A stretch of DNA of 64,000 bases from Epiperipatus broadwayi (taxonomy: Eukaryota > Onychophora > Udeonychophora > Euonychophora > Peripatidae). The position numbers and the translations under genes are program-made. Below the pieces are notes generated by a model that saw only the letters and a list, made by a program, of their open reading frames with translations, ran no database searches and had not been told where the DNA came from. Below, one piece after another: positions 56,641 to 64,000 of the stretch; position 1 is the stretch's first letter, and every line of letters begins with the position of its first letter. The DNA lies in the NCBI GenBank assembly GCA_028023455.1, contig JAQFVV010012535.1:1612001-1676000 (forward strand). Direction: 5' to 3'.

Positions 56641-57240
56641 ATAAATGTTTTGTACGAATATTAAAACTGTATACAGTCTACATTTGACAAATTGAGTTCT
56701 TGATTAATACTTACTTATGCAAATTACAAATCTTAATTTTATGTTAAAACTTTCTTATTGAGCACTTTAAAATGTATAACTGAGTATGAATGTTACTTCA
56801 GCTCAATTGTAATTTTAGCTATGGTAACACTGTAAATTAATAACAAAGCGCACATTTAATGCAAACAATAATAAAATTTATTTAAAGATACCAGTGAAGA
56901 TTATGGGCAATTATGCAAATGTTCTTGTAATTAAGCAATAAATGTAGTCAGAAATAAATGGATTCAGTCAACCTAGAGGGCTAAATAATGTTGCTTGGAA
57001 AATGGATATCTAGTTATTTTTAGATGGAAGTAAAACTAAGAAATAAAAAATCTATACAACTTTCTTACTTTACTGAGTATCATATTAGATTCATCCAATA
57101 TTCTCTAATACTTGTGGAGAGTCATTTACTTTATAGAGAGTCTACTAAATGATTAATAATAATCATTAAATTATTTATCTAAAAAAAAATGTTGAAATAG
57201 ATATGAATCCAAAAAATTTGGCATTTGTTGATTAAAATAT

Positions 57241-57281
57241 TATAATATATATATATTGCACGCGCGCGCACACACACACAT
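57241..57281. repeat. Compound AT / CG / CA dinucleotide repeat
   Basis: TATATATAT followed by CGCGCGCG and ACACACACAC in succession. Confidence 0.9.
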
Positions 57282-57310
57282 GTAAACAAACAAATATCAC
57301 TGCCGTCAAT

Positions 57311-57550
57311 GAAAGAAAATGCTGACACGAATCTGAGCTGGATATGTTAAAAGAGATGCTAATAGATGGGATGAAATTTTAAAATGGATGTCAGGAGATT
57401 GTGAAACATCTAGAACGAGACTATATGTGAGAAGGATGGATGAAATAAGGAAGTTTACTGATAAGATGTGAAAAAGAGAGGCTATGGATCAAAGAAGCTG
57501 AATTGAATTTTTATTCTGCAGTCGATAATGATTGAAAATGATAATGATTA
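57311..57550 (+). pseudogene. RTE-like LINE 3' tail
   Basis: Frames read DGMKF, REDYM-like and EGWMK-like blocks in the order of the RTE C-terminal tail (compare 31700-31985). It ends CGATAATGATTGAAAATGAT, the common 3' end. It is only about 240 bases long and lies about 245 bases upstream of the desaturase start. Confidence 0.7.
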
Positions 57551-57794
57551 TACGGTGAGTATAGAGGGGGAGGGGTATTAAAATATATATCTATATAAGA
57601 AAAATGAATGCACACACAAGTAAAATAGTGTTTGTTTGTTTGTTTTTTAAGATAACAAATTAAAGTTTTTTTGTCCTACAAATAGATGGCGATAAAATCA
57701 ATGTTTGTTTTATGATACTTAAGTACGAAAAAAACAAACAATAAAAGTAGTTAGTTACCTATTCGAATGAGATTACTATCTTATTGTTTTTATA

Positions 57795-58811
57795 ATGGGT
57801 GATAAAAACTTTAATATCACAAGTAATAATAATCCTAGAATAACAGAATTGAATGAACTGGTTCAAAAAGTGATAAAATCCAGCACTTGGTGGGAAATGT
57901 ATGGTAAAGATGGGTCAATTTTAATTGCGGCGTTTGCTAGTTTACCGCTATCTTTTTATTTATTAGCTTCGCATTCATTTTTATTTCTTGCTTTCGGATT
58001 TATACTTTTTGGTATAAGTTATGCTATTTTAGCTCAAAAAGGTGGGCATTCTGCATCGCACCTTGCTACAGCTCATTCAATAAAATGGAATAATTTTTTG
58101 AAAAAATTTTTTATTGAATTTATTGGAGCATTTTCGGTCGACGCCGGATGTGAAACGCATGTCAAAATGCATCATATGCATACAAATGTTATCGGACTTG
58201 GGGATTCTAGTATATGGAAAATGCCATTCATACCCCGGTATATATATATGTTTTTGACACCGTTGATTTTGCCATTAATAACACCAATGGTAGCTGTAGG
58301 TTATCTTTGGGGTCAGTGGAGAAAATTGCTCCGAAGTTTACCTTTAATGATAGCAGGTCTCGCCGCTAACTTTCTAATTCTTCATTTATATTGTCGTTAC
58401 ACGTTATTTACAGCGTTTCTATGCATGTTTTTAAGTCGTGCAGTTATGGCTATACCCTATATACATGTTAATATTTTTCAGCATATAGGTCTCCCAATGT
58501 ATCATCCAGATAATAGACCTAGTAGAATTTATCTTATGTCTAGTGGAGTCCTGAATTTAGATAGCCACCCTTTACTTGATTTATCTTTCGGACATTCTAT
58601 TATTAGCTGTCACGTTGAACACCATTTATTTCCGCAACTCTCCGATAATATGTGTCTTAAAATTAAACCTGTAGTTTCTAATTATCTAAAGCACTATTCT
58701 TTGCATTATAATGAAAGATCGTATAGCGAAAGACTAAATTATTTTTTGAAGAATTACAACACTTTAATGGTAGAAGCGCCGCCAATAACAAAATTTGCGG
58801 GTATTCAGTAA
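57795..58811 (+). CDS. FADS6: Fatty acid desaturase 6 (FADS6), single exon
   Basis: A complete 338-codon frame for a membrane-bound fatty acid desaturase-type di-iron enzyme. Such enzymes introduce a double bond into an acyl chain in the endoplasmic reticulum; the substrate of FADS6 is not established. All three histidine boxes are present: HSASH (85-89, HxxxH), HVKMHH (122-127, HxxxHH) and HVEHH (273-277, HxxHH), plus HVNIFQHIGLPM (224-235), a FADS6-specific block. Hydrophobic segments lie at about 42-58, 60-80, 150-170, 183-198 and 204-220, two before box 1 and two or three between boxes 2 and 3. Length equals vertebrate FADS6 (about 340). The start is the only candidate: an in-frame TGA lies eight codons upstream. 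No stops, no frameshifts and no introns, whereas vertebrate FADS6 genes have several. It is the only intact gene in 64 kb. It could be a native intronless gene or an old retrocopy; no A-tail or flanking duplication was seen. Confidence 0.93.
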   Translation: MGDKNFNITSNNNPRITELNELVQKVIKSSTWWEMYGKDGSILIAAFASLPLSFYLLASHSFLFLAFGFILFGISYAILAQKGGHSASHLATAHSIKWNNFLKKFFIEFIGAFSVDAGCETHVKMHHMHTNVIGLGDSSIWKMPFIPRYIYMFLTPLILPLITPMVAVGYLWGQWRKLLRSLPLMIAGLAANFLILHLYCRYTLFTAFLCMFLSRAVMAIPYIHVNIFQHIGLPMYHPDNRPSRIYLMSSGVLNLDSHPLLDLSFGHSIISCHVEHHLFPQLSDNMCLKIKPVVSNYLKHYSLHYNERSYSERLNYFLKNYNTLMVEAPPITKFAGIQ

Positions 58812-58903
58812 AAAACTATCATCAAACCTGAATGTGGAATAATTCAAAATTTAAAATGTAACTTTCTGGTAAAAGTTTGTGACTGATCTAAGTAAATGAC
58901 ATT

Positions 58904-58909
58904 AATAAA
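58904..58909 (+). promoter_or_regulatory. Candidate polyadenylation signal of FADS6
   Basis: AATAAA lies 93 bases after the stop codon in an AT-rich 3' region, a plausible distance for a short 3' UTR. In such AT-rich DNA the hexamer also occurs by chance. Confidence 0.45.
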
Positions 58910-58929
58910 CTATTCTACGTCTTTATTCA

Positions 58930-60760
58930 GATTTACGCGTACAAACATACAATTTCACTCACCACCATATTAGGATAATGTAAATTATTTTATTCTAAGT
59001 ACACAAGAACCGGACCATGCACTTATAAATTTTTTTTGATTAATGTGTATTTGAATAAAAAAGCTATTTATACTATATCTAGGCCATAGATTGAAAAATC
59101 TGTATATTAAAAGCACTATTTGATATTTTTTCACTAACTAAATGTACTATTGTTACATTGATGCATGTTTAATATCTATTACATGAACTACACAGAAATG
59201 ATGCATACTTAAAGTGGAACAACCTTTGGATGATATTTTTAAAAAAACCAGTTCATGATTTGATATAATATAAATCATCCGACAAAAAGAAAAAAAAAAA
59301 CTAAGATTCAGTTTTTTTGAGTATTATTTGGGATGACAAAACAAACTTGTTTATTTTACACAATTAAAAATTGAATTCATTAAAAATGTATCTTTTTATA
59401 GTACAATCATTTTTTAAAAATACAATTATGAAGATTTTGCTTTAATGAAGTGCATAACATGTTTCTGATGTATTAACTCCATTACACTATGACATTATAA
59501 AATTATGTACAGTGTAAGTAATAGATGTATTTTAACATTTCCTTTATAATATGTAATTTGAACATTTTTCCAAAATGTTGGTTTGAAAGTTTGCAGTTGT
59601 AAAAGAAATTCTTGCAATACTCTGTTCACAAAATAATGGTATGGTCACTTGCTTTTTCAAACATCAAAGTGACTGGTATACTCGATAGTTATAGTCATTT
59701 GACTGAATTGGGATTTTTTTAAATTCTTTCCTTCACCAACCCATGAACCATTAATTCTGGAGCTTGACACTATATTATTATGATGAACTGCAGTGGACAT
59801 TTATAAAATCAATTTTGATATCAGTAAGAAATTTTCTTCTGAAATAAGTTATTTAAGAATAAACTTTCAATCTTTCTATTTCTTCTGTTGTTTTATAAGT
59901 GAAATAGAATCCTCCTAAATTCCATTAATTATGATAAGATAGGGGGGGGGGTATGACATAATGATTGCTTTGCAGGTATAAGAAACGATTTTAAATGCCA
60001 ATGATTGATAGCATCAATTATTATTTTATTTATTTGCTTATATTGATTTAGATTGTCTTTATATAAAAAAGTAAATAGAGGAAAAGTCCTCTTATGCAAA
60101 ACTACAGGAGGTATTAAAACAATGTTAATATCTTCTACATTCTGATATGACATATTTGGTAGTTTCCAAGATAATTGCTTTATATGTGTAAGTAGATAAT
60201 GCTGATTCATAGTTAGAAATATTCTGCAAGATTGTCATGTGGGTGATATAAACAGAAAGGGAATTCTTAAATTAGGAAAGATAATGTTCCAAGTTATTAA
60301 TATACTAATTTTTCAGATATATCTATAGTAGCTGAAAATTGATAATTCGGAATAGATTATTTGCATATTGACTTATAAACAACTTCTTATTCAGTTAGAA
60401 AATAATTAAACTTCTCTGTTGATGCATTTGGAAAAATATATTTACTATTCTTGAAGAGGTGTATTTTTTGCTATTAGCAAATAAAATAGCATCAGATATA
60501 CCACTCATCGGTAAAATAGCCTATATGACTTCTACAACAATTAGTTATTAATAAAAGAATAGAAATAATGAAGATATTAATCATTAGAAATGCTGAAGTG
60601 ATAAAAGTTTAAGTGCATTTTCATCTTTGTTTAATCTTTAGTTAAGAATACCCATTTACTTATCTAGAATGAATTTATATTCAGGTCAAGGGAATGATAG
60701 ATGAGTACACTACCTATATGTTATAACATATCTATATGCCATTATTCTATATACCATTAA
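58930..60760. other. AT-rich stretch with one unidentified frame
   Basis: Apart from the frame at 59929-60210 no coding sequence was recognised. A run of nine to ten G (59943-59951) and several A runs are present. Confidence 0.45.
59929..60210 (-). pseudogene. Unidentified 93-codon frame
   Basis: The minus-strand frame has a balanced composition for this AT-rich context (KQLSWKLPNMSYQNVEDINI, then LIPPVVLHKRTFPLFTFLY). Its last codons (TPPPILS) are produced by the plus-strand G run, so the true end is probably earlier. Broken frames continue on both sides. It may be a remnant of a gene or transposon; no family was recognised. Confidence 0.25.
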
Positions 60761-60764
60761 TCAT

Positions 60765-62130
60765 CATCAACCATTATCAATCCACTGCAGGATGGTCTCT
60801 CCAAGTTCAATCCATCTCTGATCTTTAGCTTCTCTTCTCCACATCACCCCTGCACACTTTCTTATTTCATCCATCCATCTCACAAGTGGTCTCTTTCTGG
60901 GTCTTTTATAATCTCTTGGAATTCAGTTTAAGATTTCAATTGTCCATCTATTATCATCTCTTTTAGAAATATGTCTAGTCTAACTCCACTTTAGTCTTTT
61001 AATTTTTTCAGTGAGGTCAGTAACACCTGTTTGTTCTCTTACCCATATATTGTGTTTTCGATCTCTTCTTGTTACTCCTAAGATGCATCTCTCCATGCTT
61101 CTTTGAGTGGTCTGAAGTCTCTGTATTGCTCTCCCATTAAATGTCCAACTCAGATCCATAAGTAGGAACTGGTAAAACACATTTATTAAAAACCTTCCTT
61201 TTCAAACATATAGGCATATTTCCTTTTAATATCAATTTATTTCTACCAAAAGCACTCCAACCAAGTTTAATTCTATGATTAATTTTATACATTATGTTTC
61301 CATCTGTATTAATAATCTGACTAAGATATTTGTAGCTGTTAACTTCTTCTAACTCATCATAATCAATCTTTATTTTCATATTTTGAGCAAATCCATTAAA
61401 CATTACTTTAGTCTTTTTAACATTTATCTTTAGTCCTACTTTCATCTGATAACTCCTGCAACATTTCCTGCAGCTCTGAAGCATAAGTTGCAAAAACAAA
61501 TACATCATCTGCAAAATCTAAATGACTTAAATAATCTCCATTTACTTTCACTCTTTTAGCTTTCCATTTTAATCCACAAAATATTTCTTGCAGCACTGCT
61601 TTAAAATTTTTGGAGATATGGAGTTACCCTGTCTTACATCTTTCTCAATGTTGACTTTTCTAGTATCATTATGTAATCTAATCATTGCTGTTGCATTTTT
61701 ATAAATATTCTTTAAAATATGGCAATATCCTGGATCTATACCTTGATGATCCAATGCTTTAATCACTGAAGAAATGCCAATAGAACCAAATGCCTTTTCA
61801 TAATTTACAAATCCAAAGCATAATGGCAATTCATATTCATTTATCTTTTTTATAACTTCTCTCAATACCTGGATATGATCTACTTTACTAAAACCACTTT
61901 TAGATCCAGCTTGTTCTCTTGGTTGGTGGAAATCCAGTGTTTTCTGTAGACGAGTTGTAATTATCTTAGTAAAATTTTTGTATAAAACTGACATCTTTTT
62001 TAAATATTAATATTAATACTGCATTCTTCCAATCATCTGGTACATTTTTATTATTTAGACATTTGATATATAACTTTGCTAAAATAAAATTCTATTTCTT
62101 TATCTGCTTCTTTTAATATACCAATTATAA
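60765..62130 (-). pseudogene. RTE-like LINE reverse transcriptase, 3' part
   Basis: Minus-strand RT of the RTE clade. In order: PDDWKNAVLILIFKKD (about 62010-62050), REQAGSKSGFSKVDHIQVLR (about 61860-61920), motif A-like FGFVNYEKAFGSIGISSVIK (about 61760-61815), a KDVRQGNSISPKILK block (about 61600-61650), and motif C LDFADDVFVFA (FADD at 61504-61515, intact). Then NVKKTKVMFNGFA, NSYKYLSQIINTDGNI, CLKRKVFNKCVLPVPTYGSE (about 61150-61200), the QTTQRSMERCILGVTRRDRK block (about 61050-61110) and the RDDNRW / RPLVRWMDEIRKCAG end. The tail ends ATGGTTGATGATGATTAA. Frameshifts at about 61560 and 61140 and a few stops; the youngest-looking RTE copy here. Confidence 0.88.
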
Positions 62131-62164
62131 TTCCATAATAATAATAATTGTAATTCTATAATAA

Positions 62165-62732
62165 TAATAAGAAGAAGAAGAAAATAACTGATACACTTTT
62201 AAAAACTGCAACAAAGGTAGCTGATAGAAAAAACAGCAATTGAACAATAAAATTTCTACTGAGACTAGAAGATTTATGAAGAAAAGAAGAAATATGAAGA
62301 TATACAAAAATGATGCATTAAAAAGGATTGAATATCTCAAATTTTGTAAATTGGTGCGGAAAAGATTTGAAAATGATATAAGAAAGTGTAACTGTGAACT
62401 AGCAAGGAAAGTTGTAGAAGTGAATAAAAGTCTCAAGAGTATAAAACAACATTTTGGTATTGGTGGGAAATTTATATCTGCAATAAGAAAAAAAGATGGA
62501 ATTATTACTAAAAAGAGAGATGATATCATGAAATGGGTAGAAGACTTCTATCAAGAATTATATAGTAATAAAGAACAAATACCTCCTATATCTATTATAT
62601 CTTCTGAATTGCCCAGAATTTTAAATGAAGAAGTGAGACATGCAATTAAATTTATGAAGAAAGGAAAGGCTCCAGGTAATGATGCCATTAATAAAATAAT
62701 TTATATCATAGATAAATTAAAATGCTACTGAT
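62165..62732 (+). pseudogene. RTE-like LINE, inverted 5' part
   Basis: A 163-codon plus-strand frame (62240-62731) encoding the region just ahead of RT motif blocks: TETRRFMKKRRNMKIY, YLKFCKLVRKRFENDIRKCN, then FISAIRKKDGIITKKRDD, WVEDFYQELYSNK and IKFMKKGKAPGNDAI. In element order this lies immediately upstream of the segment that starts at 62130 on the minus strand, yet it is in the opposite orientation. It ends at about 62732 exactly where the other part begins in element coordinates. This is the geometry of a twin-priming inversion. Confidence 0.8.
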
Positions 62733-63030
62733 AAATGATAACCCAAACTAGCTATGAAGTTTTTGCGAGCAGAGTAAGGAGCATTTACAATTATAAAAAG
62801 ATTATTGTTGACCTAAAAATAAATGATTATTTATTGTTAATTTCAATAGATCTGATGCACAACACTAATGATTCAGTTATATGAATGTAATTGTTGACCA
62901 TTTTACAAATTTCATTATTGGATCAAATCAAAGAGTATATTTTAATAACTCTATAGTTCTTGAACATGAATTTAACACTGTTGATTCCCAATTCTTCCCA
63001 GAAATTGTATAAAATAGCACTCCGAAACTT

Positions 63031-63432
63031 TACATGATCACCATTGTTTATGCTTGCTCTTAACTGTTATTAAACAGGCAAAACTCTCTATACATATTGC
63101 CACTCAGTGCAAGATAGAGTAATCAATGGATGCCAGAAGGTTTGTGCATAGAATTCCCATCTAGTGCACACTCATCCAATATCCCGAGACTAGTTTCTGG
63201 CTTGTGGCCATTGTCAGTGAGGAGCCTTGAATCTGAGAGCACTGCACCTAGATCTTAGGATCTAATGCAACTCTCCAGCAGTCACTTTCACTGACAAAGG
63301 CCACAAGTCAGAAACTAGTCTGGGAATATTGAATGAGTAGGCACTAGATGGGGATTTTATGCACAAGCCTTCTGGCCTCCATTGATTACTCTGGCTTGCA
63401 CTGAGTGGCAATACGTATAGAGAGTTTGCCTG
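63031..63432. mobile_element. Foldback element family 1, third copy
   Basis: Terminal CAGGCAAAACTCTCTATACA (63075 on) faces TATAGAGAGTTTGCCTG (end 63432). Arms of about 170 bases carry GACTAGTTTCTGGCTTGTGG, GTGAGGAGCCTTGAATC and their complements. The centre has CACCTAGATCTTAGGATC and CTCCAGCAGTC. The left flank ACATGATCACCATTGTTTATG is shared with the 45-kb copy. Plus- and minus-strand open frames inside (63262-63516) are by-products of the palindrome. Confidence 0.85.
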
Positions 63433-63439
63433 TTTTTTA

Positions 63440-64000
63440 ACTCTGAACCTTCTTAAAATAATCCATTTAGAATATTGCAGACACTCTAAGAGATGTTTAA
63501 TACCATCTGAAATCACTGATTATTCAAGCTTATTATAAATGACACAAGTAGCCAACTGCTTTTGTTTTATCTTTTAATTGTGTGCCAATTAAATGAGAGA
63601 TTAGACTAAAAAAAATTTGCAACTATGGTAAAGTTTTGATTTAAAATAGAGCAATGCTGTAACAAACAAAGATTAAGTCTATTTTTGACTGATAATTTGG
63701 GAAATTGAGGTAAATGAATGATATCTCATGAAATAACTTGAAGTCATTATCAAAGATGATTATTACCATTTTACATTTGAATATAATTTTTAGAATCTCA
63801 TAGAAATCAAAAGATAGTTTTTGAAGATGTCATACAAAGAAATAATGTGTCTTTGGATTTGTGTTTATCATATTGGTTACATTTTTTTTCTTATTCTGAA
63901 TTAAAATGTTTTTACTGTGTTGAATGTTTCTGATATTATTGATTGCAAAATAGAGATTTAGAGGTTTTGAAAAAAATTGCAATGTGCTTAATAAACTAGC
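63440..64000. other. AT-rich end of window, no gene seen
   Basis: No coding frame, RNA gene or repeat boundary recognised. Confidence 0.45.

Noticed and set aside
62125-62529. Minus-strand 134-codon hydrophobic frame
   Set aside because: Antisense shadow of the inverted RTE segment on the plus strand.

Overview
The window reads as a strongly AT-rich nuclear genome segment from an animal. No bacterial operons, Shine-Dalgarno sites or organelle genes are visible. The one intact gene is a metazoan-type fatty acid desaturase 6 (57795-58811). Almost everything else recognisable is retroelement or foldback debris: RTE-like LINEs, Ty3/gypsy LTR elements, a mariner remnant, hAT-like MITEs and tRNA-derived SINE pieces. 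The repeat spectrum and base composition would fit an arthropod or another AT-rich invertebrate. The species cannot be fixed from sequence alone, so the taxon is an inference.

Layout. 1-1250: minus-strand Ty3/gypsy pol remnant, cut by the window edge. 1976-2190: 5' piece of LINE family A. 2660-5990: degraded LINE (family C) on the minus strand with ORF1, endonuclease and RT. 6000-8090: very AT-rich, with one less AT-rich island at 7040-7400. 8100-8490: LTR-like sequence, interrupted by a gypsy element at 8498-11181 that has two LTRs, a 5-bp target duplication, gag and protease but no RT or integrase. 12073-16746: larger decayed gypsy element with gag, protease, RT, RNase H and integrase in order on the minus strand. 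18190-18965: third gypsy integrase. 19020-19330: mariner fragment. 19340-24700: AT-rich, no gene found, one perfect GC-rich hairpin at 23269. 24720-26520: jockey/CR1-like LINE. 27525-31985: RTE-like LINE split by about 1.9 kb. 32604-34431: two inverted hAT-like MITEs around a foldback. 35820-36750: LINE tail and a large foldback. 37868-38388: foldback and a tRNA-Gly-like pseudogene. 40310-44060 and 50065-53335: two copies of LINE A in opposite orientation. 45021-47158, 48570-49180, 54105-54760 and 56053-56640: a dense series of foldback and tRNA-derived elements. 57311-57550: RTE tail. 57795-58811: FADS6. 60765-62732: RTE copy with a 5' inversion. 63031-63432: third member of a foldback family.

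Functionally only the desaturase looks able to make a working protein. Every reverse transcriptase and transposase seen is broken by stops, frameshifts, deletions or, in several, a changed catalytic motif. The most interesting signals are structural: (i) at least ten inverted-repeat elements, one nested in another with a 15-bp target duplication; (ii) a recurring CTGAnGA-stem-GAAA signature resembling a hammerhead ribozyme core at four loci; (iii) a twin-priming-like inversion in an RTE element; (iv) a SGNH-esterase-like segment in LINE A; (v) the single-exon form of FADS6. All calls come from reading the sequence by eye; no database search or alignment program was run.
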